From assembly GCF_024054195.1 (NCBI RefSeq), contig NZ_JAMXLB010000001.1, forward strand, positions 3,302,737-3,366,736: DNA of 64,000 bases, written 5' to 3'. Origin of the DNA: Flavobacterium sp. NRK F7 (GTDB lineage: Bacteria; Bacteroidota; Bacteroidia; Flavobacteriales; Flavobacteriaceae). This document shows, piece after piece, positions 35,846-43,135 of the stretch (position 1 is the stretch's first letter; the number at the start of each line of letters is the position of its first letter). The notes under the pieces were generated by a model. It ran no database searches and was not told the DNA's origin. It saw only the letters and a list, made by a program, of their open reading frames with translations. The translations under genes and the position numbers were made by a program.

Positions 35846-36649
35846 ATGAAATTAAGAGCAGAAAATTTAGTAAAAACCTATAAAAAGAGAAGTGTTGTAA
35901 AAGGGATTTCTGTAGAAGTAAATCAAGGAGAAATTGTAGGTTTATTAGGTCCAAATGGTGCTGGAAAAACGACTTCTTTCTATATGATTGTAGGATTGGT
36001 AAAACCAAATAGCGGTACTATTTATTTAGACGATATGAATATTACTAATTTTCCAATGTATAAACGAGCTCAAAATGGAATTGGATACTTGGCTCAAGAA
36101 GCCTCTGTTTTTCGAAAATTAAGCATTGAAGATAATATTATGAGCGTTTTGCAATTGACAACTCTTTCAAAAGCAGAACAAGAAGCCAAAATGGAAGCTT
36201 TAATTGATGAATTTGCTTTGCAACACATTCGTACTAACAGAGGTGATTTATTATCTGGAGGAGAAAGAAGACGTACGGAAATTGCAAGAGCTTTAGCCAC
36301 CGACCCAAAATTTATCTTACTAGACGAACCTTTTGCAGGTGTTGACCCCGTTGCGGTAGAAGATATTCAACGAATTGTAGCACAATTAAAAAACAAAAAT
36401 ATTGGTATTTTAATTACCGATCACAACGTTCAAGAAACACTTGCCATTACGGATAAAACCTACTTGATGTTTGAAGGTGGTATTTTAAAAGCCGGAAAAC
36501 CAGAAGAATTAGCAGAAGACGAAGTAGTGCGACGTGTATATCTTGGACAAAACTTCGAGTTAAGAAAGAAAAAAATTGATTTTGAAGCACCAAAAACCAC
36601 AATCATTCATGGTAAAGGAGAATTGAATTTGAATAAGGATTCGGAGTAG
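35846..36649 (+). CDS. lptB: LPS export ABC transporter ATP-binding protein
   Basis: A protein of 267 residues. Walker A is GLLGPNGAGKTTSFY, the Q-loop is GYLAQEASVFRKL, the signature is LLSGGERRRTEIARALA, and Walker B with the D-loop is FILLDEPFAGVDPVAV. The switch His lies in ITDHNVQETL. The R-R-R-T-E-I-A-R signature and the sequence around QEASVFRKLSIEDN are specific to LptB, which powers LPS transport with LptFG. A C-terminal extension of about 25 residues is basic. The lptFG genes are elsewhere. Confidence 0.95.
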   Translation: MKLRAENLVKTYKKRSVVKGISVEVNQGEIVGLLGPNGAGKTTSFYMIVGLVKPNSGTIYLDDMNITNFPMYKRAQNGIGYLAQEASVFRKLSIEDNIMSVLQLTTLSKAEQEAKMEALIDEFALQHIRTNRGDLLSGGERRRTEIARALATDPKFILLDEPFAGVDPVAVEDIQRIVAQLKNKNIGILITDHNVQETLAITDKTYLMFEGGILKAGKPEELAEDEVVRRVYLGQNFELRKKKIDFEAPKTTIIHGKGELNLNKDSE

Positions 36650-36664
36650 ATTTTTTTTCTATTT

Positions 36665-36692
36665 TGTCATTCTGAACGAAGTGAAGAATCTC
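36665..36692. repeat. Interspersed repeat copy (CATTCTGAACGAAGTGAAG family)
   Basis: A 28-base element with core CATTCTGAACGAAGTGAAG, followed by AATCTC. This wording is a well-known dispersed intergenic repeat in Flavobacteria and relatives. ATTCT and AGAAT at its flanks can pair. It lies 16 bases after lptB at the edge of the accessory stretch. The rest of the 233-base gap to 36883 is AT-rich and empty. Confidence 0.65.
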
Positions 36693-36882
36693 ATAACATT
36701 AAGTTAGTGCGACTTCTCAAAATTATCGAAAATTTCATTTATTACTCTGTAATATAAAATATTAGAAATGAAATATCAAACTATATATTTCATGTTAAAT
36801 TTAGAATTATTTTAAAAAAAATTATTTTAATTCCAACCTTTCTATTGATTTTAACCTCTTAATAGTAAAACTAGATTATAAT

Positions 36883-37311
36883 ATGAAAAAATTGGTTATC
36901 CTATTTTCGGTTTTCTTTTTTGGAACAATTAATAGTCAATCCAGATTAGATAATAATAAAATAATATCTAAAATTGAGAAAGAAATCCTATCTACAAAAG
37001 TCATAAAATTAGAGCTTTTCAAAGAACTTGGATGGGCTGGTGGATATGAAAAAACCATTATACATTTAAAAAATAAAATCCCAATCTTAATTGAAAAAGA
37101 AGAAAAAGAAGTTGTACATACCTATTCCTACAAAGGAGAAGATGATATTATTAGATTTATAAAAGCAAAGTTTTATATTATCAGTTGGGAAAAGAGTGAT
37201 TATATTAGAGTTGGAAAGTTTGAAAATGAGGGGAAAGAAGTGATTATGCCAAATGAATATATTTTTGAATATGATAAAAATAAAATTGAATTAAAAATAA
37301 AAGAATATTAA
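36883..37311 (+). CDS. Exported protein of unknown function
   Basis: A protein of 142 residues with a Sec signal (MKKLVILFSVFFFGTINSQS). The rest is charged, with strand-like parts (KTIIHLKNKIPILIEKEEKE, then FYIISWEKSDYIRVGKF). No family is recognised. It begins a set of orphan accessory genes between lptB and the carotenoid genes, and the composition is even more AT-rich than the flanking core genes. Confidence 0.6.
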   Translation: MKKLVILFSVFFFGTINSQSRLDNNKIISKIEKEILSTKVIKLELFKELGWAGGYEKTIIHLKNKIPILIEKEEKEVVHTYSYKGEDDIIRFIKAKFYIISWEKSDYIRVGKFENEGKEVIMPNEYIFEYDKNKIELKIKEY

Positions 37312-37367
37312 AAAAACTTCAAAACTTATATTATTTTATACACTTAATAGTTCAACGTATTTATAGA

Positions 37368-38294
37368 ATGAATAAAATTATAATATATCTTATCTTTATT
37401 ATAACTTTCGGTTGTGTTTCTAAACAAACTTTAATTGACAAAAAAGTTTCAAAAACTGAGAAATCAATAAATAAAAATACACTATTAAAAGAAAATTTAT
37501 GTTTTAGTTGCGTTACTCGATTAGATACTATAATTGAATACTATAAAATTGAAAATCAAATAAAAAAAATCACTTTTAATATTAACTCAAAAGAGAATTG
37601 TAAAAAGTATAAAAAATAAGGAGAAATTTATTTAGAAAACAATATACCTTACTTTATTAATGAATTTACTAATGGCGTTTGTGAAGATGAAATTTCTGGA
37701 ATGAATCACAAAACTAATAAATTCCAAAGTTCAACAATAAAAAATAAAATTGAAACTAAATTCAAAATACATGTTTTAGATTGGAATGAATTTAGCTTCG
37801 ATGTTAAAAGTAATAATCAAATTGAATACAATTTTAAAACTAATAAAAATTATCAAAAAATTATTGATAGTGTAATTTTAAGTGATAGTTTAATTAATGA
37901 AGAACAATCATAAGACACAATTTTTGCAATTAAAAATATTAATTTAAATGAAGATTTTGATTTTTTAATTGGAAATTGGGAAGAAATTGAATTTCATGGT
38001 AATAATGGTGCAAATGATTACATTAATAAAATCGAAAATGGCCAAATATTATGTTTTGAAAAAGACGGTTCAGCAACTCTTAAAATGAATAATAAAAAAT
38101 ACGAAGGAAAATAGGTAGTTTCAAACCATAATAAAAACTATTACACACTACAGATCATAACAACTGATAGTGAGTTTTATTACCTTTTTGCAACACTTTA
38201 AGATAACAAATTAACGCTAACACCTGTTAATTCAAATTATGAATTTATTTGCAAAGAAGTTTGTGCGACTATTTTTGAAAAAATAAACAAATGA
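37368..38294 (+). pseudogene. Lipoprotein gene interrupted by four in-frame stop codons
   Basis: One continuous frame of 309 codons runs from ATG 37368 to a TGA at 38292-38294. It is broken only by TAA (37617-37619), TAA (37911-37913), TAG (38112-38114) and TAA (38199-38201). No frameshift is needed. The N-terminus has a lipoprotein signal (LIFIITFGC, Cys16). The last third, with LIGNWEEIEFHGNNG and later LTLTPVNSNYEFICKEVC, resembles a lipocalin-like or DUF-type beta domain. The terminal TGA overlaps the next gene's ATG (ATGA), so the original gene end is preserved. Each stop could come from a Gln codon by one C-to-T change. As it stands only the first 83 residues would be made. Confidence 0.75.
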
Positions 38295-39622
38295 TGAAAT
38301 ATATTTTTAGCTTATTATTTCTCTTTTTGTTGTTTTCATGTAAAATGAAATACACAACCCAACCCAATGATCCTTATCGTATTTTCACAAAAAACGGTTA
38401 TGCTGGTTTAATCAATACCGATACTAAAGAAATTATTATTCCTAGCAAATATTATTCTATCCAAACTTATCTGATTGATGACAATAATCGGTTTTATGAA
38501 TGTACAGATAAAAACTCAAGTACATTTTTATTTAATATAAATGGGAATCTAATTTATAGTTTTTCTAAAGGAGAATTTTTAAAAAAAGTATTCATTTATA
38601 ATAGAAAAACATATATATTAACTAATACACCTTCTGAAAGCAAAAAACAAAATGTTTGGGAAGAAATTCAGCTTACTGATAATCATAAACTTTTTCGAAT
38701 AAATAGAAATGAAAAAAAATTATTACTTAATTATCCTACAATAAAAATAAACAACTTTAAAAATATTGTTTATTTTAGTAATGAAATTTATGATATTTTT
38801 AATCAAAGTTTTGATGAAATTCAAAAAGGTTTTTTTGATCTAAATACAGATAATAAAATAGTCTTTAAAGATTTTGATAATGTATTTTATCGAAACCATT
38901 ATATTCCAAATAAAAATGAAATTTGGATAAAAGAGCGAAATAGCCAAACAAAAAAACTAAATCAATATTACGATAAAGTATTGGATAGTACTCTTACTTT
39001 AAAAACAAACCCCATAAAAAATGTAAAAGAAGTTTATCCTAATTACTTTATCATTGAAACTGAAAAAGGATTTCAAGTTAGTGATTTTAATGAAAAGTTG
39101 ACATCTTTTACTTTTCCTTATTTAGTTCCGCTTCTTTATCATTCAATTAGTTATTCCAATGATTCTTTTAATCGAAAAGAAAATTTTAATGATTTATTTG
39201 TATTCTCAAATGAAATGCAATCTAACGATTCTGGTTTTGGAGGAAATCTAGGTATTATTGACTTTTCAGGAAAAATTCTTATTCCTGCTGAATATAACAA
39301 TTTAAAAATAGCCTACATTTATTATCCACAAACTCCAAGTGATGAGTTTAGAAAATTTGCAATCGAAAATAAATTAAACAAATATTATTATTTTCTTACA
39401 CGTAAAAGTATTGGTAACAACAAAGCTGAATATAGTATTTTTAATGAAGAAGGAAATTTGATTATCAAAACAATAGGCAAAATAGATGATGATTACTATA
39501 CTCGTTTCGATATTACTTCAAAAGAACCTAAAATTAATTTTTATTTAAATGATAGCACACGAACTTTTAATTTAAAAACAAAAGAATTAATAGATATAAA
39601 AAAAGGTCGTATCAATTATTAA
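38291..39622 (+). CDS. WG-repeat lipoprotein
   Basis: A protein of 443 residues. The signal ends in LFLLFSC (Cys17). WG-like repeat units are visible near the start (KNGYAGLINTDTKEIIIPSK) and near residue 315 (GGNLGIIDFSGKILIPAEYN), with the G-x-x-G/N-x-x-G-x-x-I-x-P-x-x-Y pattern; the middle part is diverged. WG-repeat proteins are beta-propeller-like or repeat scaffolds of unknown role in Bacteroidota. It is coupled to the broken gene upstream by ATGA, and converges on the lycopene cyclase gene. Confidence 0.72.
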   Translation: MMKYIFSLLFLFLLFSCKMKYTTQPNDPYRIFTKNGYAGLINTDTKEIIIPSKYYSIQTYLIDDNNRFYECTDKNSSTFLFNINGNLIYSFSKGEFLKKVFIYNRKTYILTNTPSESKKQNVWEEIQLTDNHKLFRINRNEKKLLLNYPTIKINNFKNIVYFSNEIYDIFNQSFDEIQKGFFDLNTDNKIVFKDFDNVFYRNHYIPNKNEIWIKERNSQTKKLNQYYDKVLDSTLTLKTNPIKNVKEVYPNYFIIETEKGFQVSDFNEKLTSFTFPYLVPLLYHSISYSNDSFNRKENFNDLFVFSNEMQSNDSGFGGNLGIIDFSGKILIPAEYNNLKIAYIYYPQTPSDEFRKFAIENKLNKYYYFLTRKSIGNNKAEYSIFNEEGNLIIKTIGKIDDDYYTRFDITSKEPKINFYLNDSTRTFNLKTKELIDIKKGRINY

Positions 39623-39646
39623 GAATTAAAAAAAACTAATAGTTTA

Positions 39647-40360
39647 TTACTTCCTAAAATAATCAAACCAATCAATTATTGCTGAAATTAGCAAAAACCC
39701 ATAAAAAGCATCTTCAAACGGAATTGTTCCCATTCTTATTCCAAGGTTTTCAGTATTGTTGTACCAAACTACGGGTTCTTCAATAAAACTTCCTGTTAAT
39801 ATTCCGTTTACGATAAAAAAGAAAACTAAAGTTATAGTATAGGAAACATAATGTCGGCCCAAATAGGTTTTTCGATACAAATGAAACAACAAATACAACG
39901 CTAATAATCCAAATATAGAAGCCGAATACCACTTGTCGTAATGCATAACAAAAACTACAGTGGAAAACGTTAATAGAAAATGGGTAATGAGTTTATGTAA
40001 TTTCTCAAGCGGATTTTTCTTCAGTAAATATTCCATAGAAAAATAAACAAAAACGCTCGAGTAAGGAATACAAATAAAGAACAAAACTTCTTCTAAAGGT
40101 AAATTGAAAACTTTGATTCCGGACAAATAGCGTTCGTTAAATCCCCAAACGCCAATATGAATAAAATAAGCATCCCAAACTAAAAAGAAAAGTCCAACAA
40201 TAGCAATTCTTTTAAACAAAGAAGGCCAATTTTTAAAAAAAGCATGCTTTGGATAAAAACTAGCCAACAAAGGTACAAAAAGTGTCAGTAAATCTATTGT
40301 TAAATAGAGATACTTTCCATTTACATTGAAACTATTTTCATGACACATGCAACATCTCAA
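39647..40360 (-). CDS. crtYcd: Lycopene cyclase (CrtYcd-type) with an N-terminus taken from a crtZ remnant
   Basis: A protein of 237 residues with about seven hydrophobic segments and two lycopene-cyclase-domain copies: FLVWDAYFIHIGVWGFNERY with LPLEEVLFFICIPYS, and later IPFEDAFYGFLLIS. These E-E/E-D motifs fit the heterodimer-type cyclase that closes the ends of lycopene to give beta-carotene. The first 15 residues before KYLYLTIDLL are an out-of-frame reading of a crtZ remnant. The likely ancestral ATG (40320) is now out of frame by one base. The starts now available are ATG 40360 or 40348. It is probably still translated, but its efficiency is uncertain. Confidence 0.85.
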   Translation of the reverse strand: MRCCMCHENSFNVNGKYLYLTIDLLTLFVPLLASFYPKHAFFKNWPSLFKRIAIVGLFFLVWDAYFIHIGVWGFNERYLSGIKVFNLPLEEVLFFICIPYSSVFVYFSMEYLLKKNPLEKLHKLITHFLLTFSTVVFVMHYDKWYSASIFGLLALYLLFHLYRKTYLGRHYVSYTITLVFFFIVNGILTGSFIEEPVVWYNNTENLGIRMGTIPFEDAFYGFLLISAIIDWFDYFRK

Positions 40361-40490
40361 AACACTCCCATGTTTTTTCCCTAAATTCTTATGATGAATT
40401 ATATGTGCTTTTCTAAAACCTACTAAATATTTACTTTTTCGTATTGTTAAAATAATTAAAAAACGATAGTCAATTATAATTGTATCACTA
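40321..40490 (-). pseudogene. Decayed copy of the 3' end of crtZ
   Basis: On the minus strand this stretch aligns with the end of crtZ (41847 to about 42000). Translated, it reads KYLVGFRKAHIIHHKNLGKK against KYLVGLRKAHKIHHKHLGKE in the intact protein. After H-G a one-base deletion shifts the frame, another deletion lies in the T-run, and the stop (ATG TAA, 40326-40321) is retained. By hand count identity is about 85% over the best 95 bases, and fades upstream of an R-F match near 40470. It corresponds to crtZ residues about 97-149. Confidence 0.85.
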
Positions 40491-40553
40491 CTCTCAACAC
40501 TTATAGAATCTTATTGATCCCTAATTCAAAACAAACTAAATTCCTGAAAAGCC

Positions 40554-40963
40554 AGTCGAAATTCACGAATGTCGACTCACTTTGTTTGCACAACTTAAAA
40601 ATCACCTCTAGTTTTGATATCAGTAATAAGGAATATGCTATTCCTATATAAAAGATTTAAACCATGGATATGCAATACCTCTTTCAAATTGTTTTGATCA
40701 TTACCATTCTTATCATATTGTATTATTTAATCAAAGTATTGAAAAAGATATTAGAATTGTTTGATAAACTGGAATAAAGAGAAAGTAAAATTACTGCTAA
40801 ACCTTAAAAAATTATAGTTGGCCACTATAATGGGATTGATTCAGCTGTTAGTAACCCATTAAAAAAACGAGCAAAACAGGAATTGGTTAGATTTCCTAAA
40901 ACAAAACTAACCAACAAGAATAAAGAGAGAGTTGGCTTTTTCTTGTTTTCAGAAGTACCAACT
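40554..40963. other. Inverted-repeat-rich stretch inside the split carotenoid operon
   Basis: At least seven perfect short inverted repeats occur here. AGTCGA/TCGACT lies at 40554-40577, AGGAATA/TATTCCT at 40629-40645, ATTATAGT/ACTATAAT at 40811-40831 and TAATGGG/CCCATTA at 40828-40861. TTGGTTAG/CTAACCAA lies at 40883-40914, ACAAGAA/TTCTTGT at 40914-40946 and AGTTGG/CCAACT at 40930-40963. The last two interlock as a possible pseudoknot. Apart from one small ORF at 40664, the 40490-41044 stretch contains no convincing gene. It may encode a structured RNA or be a worn mobile element. Confidence 0.4.
40664..40777 (+). CDS. Possible small single-helix membrane protein
   Basis: A 37-residue ORF: MDMQYLFQIVLIITILIILY, then YLIKVLKKILELFDKLE. 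It has one transmembrane helix followed by an amphipathic basic/acidic helix, a layout known for small regulatory or toxin-like membrane peptides. It lies on the plus strand inside the inserted stretch. Coding evidence is limited to this composition; an AT-rich ORF of this length can arise by chance. Confidence 0.4.
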   Translation: MDMQYLFQIVLIITILIILYYLIKVLKKILELFDKLE

Positions 40964-41044
40964 AAAAAAAAAAACAGCCCTACCTAATTATGTTTTGACG
41001 AACACTAAGTATGACTGTAATTAATTTAATTAAAAAACAAATTT

Positions 41045-41137
41045 ATGAAAAAATTTGAAGATTTTCACAACCAGAAATTAAATGCAAATTTAGAAAGCCT
41101 AAAAATAGATGAGCAGAATTTAAAGCAACTGTATTAA
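41045..41137 (+). CDS. Possible peptide with a RiPP-leader-like sequence
   Basis: A 30-residue ORF beginning MKKFEDFHNQKLNANLESLK and ending IDEQNLKQLY. The opening M-K-K-F-E-D-F resembles leader parts of ribosomal peptide precursors in Flavobacteria, but the usual G-G and core are missing. A one-base shift would continue into the frame of the next ORF (KTLIDSIAGKQI), so this may be a broken precursor. No maturation enzyme is nearby. The call is tentative. Confidence 0.35.
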   Translation: MKKFEDFHNQKLNANLESLKIDEQNLKQLY

Positions 41138-41253
41138 AGACATTAATAGATAGTATTGCTGGAAAGCAAATTAACAATAGTAAATTTGATATGTTGGAAT
41201 TAAAAAGTAAAAGTAGTAACGTATCAATTTTAAAAATTAATACGTTATTTTTA

Positions 41254-41772
41254 ATGACAAAGCTACTTCCATTTGTTTTGGGATGCTCATTATTTTTATC
41301 ATGTTCAATAGTAAGTACAGATGCTAGAAAAGATAGATTATTTAAGCGGGACGAAAATTTACTAATAGAAAAAATAAATCTATTAGTCAAAGCTGATCAA
41401 GAAAATAGAACGCTTTCAAAATTATATAAAAGTAAAAATAATAACAATACACTAGATATGGATTCTATAACTTATGAGTATTGGAAAGACTCTATCAGAA
41501 CAATTCAGCAAAAAATTGATTACTCAAATTCTATTGAACTAATTAAAATCACAAAAAAATATGGCTTTCCCGATAATTCTAGATTGTCTAAAAAAAACCT
41601 TTCATGGATTATTTTCCAACACACACCTGAAAGATTAAAGAAAAGAGTAAGAAGAATTTTAATTAAAGAAAATGAAAAAGGAAGGTTTAAAAATGAAGCA
41701 ACTTTAAAATTTATTATGTGGCATTTAGAAGGCAGAAAAATGGATTTTTTTAATAATATCAAAACAAATTGA
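41254..41772 (+). CDS. Small lipoprotein of unknown function
   Basis: 172 residues from the ATG at 41254, where a lipoprotein signal begins (MTKLLPFVLGCSLFLSC). The frame is open to 41191, but the earlier 21 residues are not signal-like. The mature protein is charged and helical; near the end KKYGFPDNSRLSKKNLSWII and FQHTPERLKKRVRRI faintly recall DUF6624 proteins. I do not assign a family. It lies in the insertion between crtZ and the cyclase gene, on the opposite strand from the operon, and is closed by a bidirectional terminator. Confidence 0.6.
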   Translation: MTKLLPFVLGCSLFLSCSIVSTDARKDRLFKRDENLLIEKINLLVKADQENRTLSKLYKSKNNNNTLDMDSITYEYWKDSIRTIQQKIDYSNSIELIKITKKYGFPDNSRLSKKNLSWIIFQHTPERLKKRVRRILIKENEKGRFKNEATLKFIMWHLEGRKMDFFNNIKTN

Positions 41773-41793
41773 AAAAATACTAATTGAAAATGA

Positions 41794-41819
41794 AAAAAAT
41801 CCCCGAAGGGATTTTTTTT
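41794..41819. terminator. Bidirectional terminator after crtZ and the lipoprotein gene
   Basis: AAAAAATCCC (41794-41803), loop CGAA, GGGATTTTTT (41808-41817), flanked by A- and T-runs. On the minus strand it lies just after the crtZ stop, so it would end the crtI-crtB-crtZ transcript before it reaches the cyclase gene. Confidence 0.88.
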
Positions 41820-41846
41820 AAATGATTATAATATGTTATTCAAATT

Positions 41847-42296
41847 TCACATTGAAAAATATTTCCAAGGCACATACAACATCCCAAAACATTCCCCATG
41901 TTCTTTTCCTAAATGTTTGTGATGAATTTTATGTGCTTTTCTAAGACCAACTAAATATTTATTTTTTGTATTCTTGAACCATTTAAATCGTTGGTGAATT
42001 AATACATCATGAATTAAAAAATAAGCAATTCCATAACATAAAATTCCTAAACCAATAAAAAATAAAAAATTGAGTTCCGGATGAATCCCAAAATAAAACA
42101 AAGCGATACTCGGAATGGCAAAAATCACAAAAAACGCATCATTTTTTTCAAATACACCTTGATATTTGGGTTGATGGTGATCTTCGTGTAAATACCATAA
42201 AAAACCATGCATCACAAATTTATGGGTTAACCAAGTAACTCCTTCCATCGCTAAGAATGTTAGTATAGTAATTAAAATGTACAATAAGATAGACAT
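41847..42296 (-). CDS. crtZ: Beta-carotene hydroxylase
   Basis: A protein of 149 residues with about four hydrophobic segments. The di-iron histidine clusters are THKFVMHG (His25, His30), LHEDHHQP (37-41) and KAHKIHHKHLG (122-128), as in CrtZ. It adds hydroxyl groups to beta-ionone rings, giving zeaxanthin from beta-carotene, in the inner membrane. Its ATG overlaps the crtB stop (TAATG). Downstream a terminator separates it from the lycopene cyclase gene, unlike a compact operon. A degenerate second copy of its 3' end lies 1.5 kb away. Confidence 0.95.
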   Translation of the reverse strand: MSILLYILITILTFLAMEGVTWLTHKFVMHGFLWYLHEDHHQPKYQGVFEKNDAFFVIFAIPSIALFYFGIHPELNFLFFIGLGILCYGIAYFLIHDVLIHQRFKWFKNTKNKYLVGLRKAHKIHHKHLGKEHGECFGMLYVPWKYFSM

Positions 42297-43135
42297 TAGG
42301 CAATGATATTAAATTGATAACGAAGATACGATTTTCCCAAAATTACTAATTTCAAAGGATTTGAAACACTAATTCTTTTACTTAAAAACTCTTCAGGTTG
42401 GGTTTTATTAATTTTTTGCATGAGACTTTTATAGTAACGGTAAGCTGTATAAACGCCAAATTTTGCTTCTGTTGGTAATCTTAAAATACCTTTAAAGGCT
42501 TCTTCAAAATCGGAATTAATTTCTGCTACAATTTGCTCTTTATTTGCATTTGTTAAAGAAGAAAAATTGATTCCAGGAAAATAAACACGACCCAAATTCT
42601 CATAATCATGTTGTAAATCTCTTAAAAAATTTACTTTCTGAAAAGCGGAGCCCAACTTCATAGCACTGTCTTTTAGCTCATTATATTTATTTTCATCACC
42701 TTTTACAAATACTTTTAAGCACATCAAACCCACCACATCTGCAGAACCAAAAATATACTCCTCATATTCTGCAATCGAATTGTATTCTTTTTTAGTCAAA
42801 TCCATTCGCATACTTTTCATAAACGGAGGAACGAGATCGTATAATCCATAACGGTGTACTACATGTTGGAAAGCATTTAAAACGGGGTTTAAACTTATGC
42901 GTCGTTCTAATGCTTTTTGGTACTCAACTTCAAATTCATCCAATAATAGCTCTTGTTCATACCCTTCAAAAGTATCAACTATTTCGTCTGCACAACGTAC
43001 AAATCCATAAATAGCGTAGATATCATCTTGGATTTCTGGGGCTAACATTTTAATGGCCAAAGAGAAAGAAGTACTGTACTTCCTTGTGATTGTTTTACTG
43101 CATTCTAAGGATGCTTGGTCAAATAATGCTTTCAT
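42296..43135 (-). CDS. crtB: Phytoene synthase
   Basis: A protein of 279 residues, the typical size. The two aspartate-rich prenyl-diphosphate motifs are D50-E-I-V-D54 (in GFVRCADEIVDTFEG) and D173-L-Q-H-D177 (in VNFLRDLQHDYENLGR). The N-terminal TRKYSTSFSLAIKML is also family-typical. It joins two geranylgeranyl diphosphates to give phytoene. A squalene-synthase-like activity is unlikely given the crt neighbours. It overlaps crtI by four bases and crtZ by one, so the three are translated as a coupled unit. Confidence 0.95.
   Translation of the reverse strand: MKALFDQASLECSKTITRKYSTSFSLAIKMLAPEIQDDIYAIYGFVRCADEIVDTFEGYEQELLLDEFEVEYQKALERRISLNPVLNAFQHVVHRYGLYDLVPPFMKSMRMDLTKKEYNSIAEYEEYIFGSADVVGLMCLKVFVKGDENKYNELKDSAMKLGSAFQKVNFLRDLQHDYENLGRVYFPGINFSSLTNANKEQIVAEINSDFEEAFKGILRLPTEAKFGVYTAYRYYKSLMQKINKTQPEEFLSKRISVSNPLKLVILGKSYLRYQFNIIA

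Noticed and set aside
37368..38294. Stop-codon reassignment as explanation of the interrupted frame
   Set aside because: TAA and TAG end many other intact genes in this window, so a changed code does not fit; decay of a single gene is simpler.
40930..40963. Integron attC-like site from AGTTGGC and ACCAACT
   Set aside because: The sequence does not fit the GTTRRRY/RYYYAAC core rules, and no integrase or cassette array is present.
41254..41772. Firm DUF6624 assignment for the small lipoprotein
   Set aside because: Only a short stretch near F-Q-H-T-P recalls the family, and the typical C-terminal G-x-Q-x-Y-G-T motif is absent.
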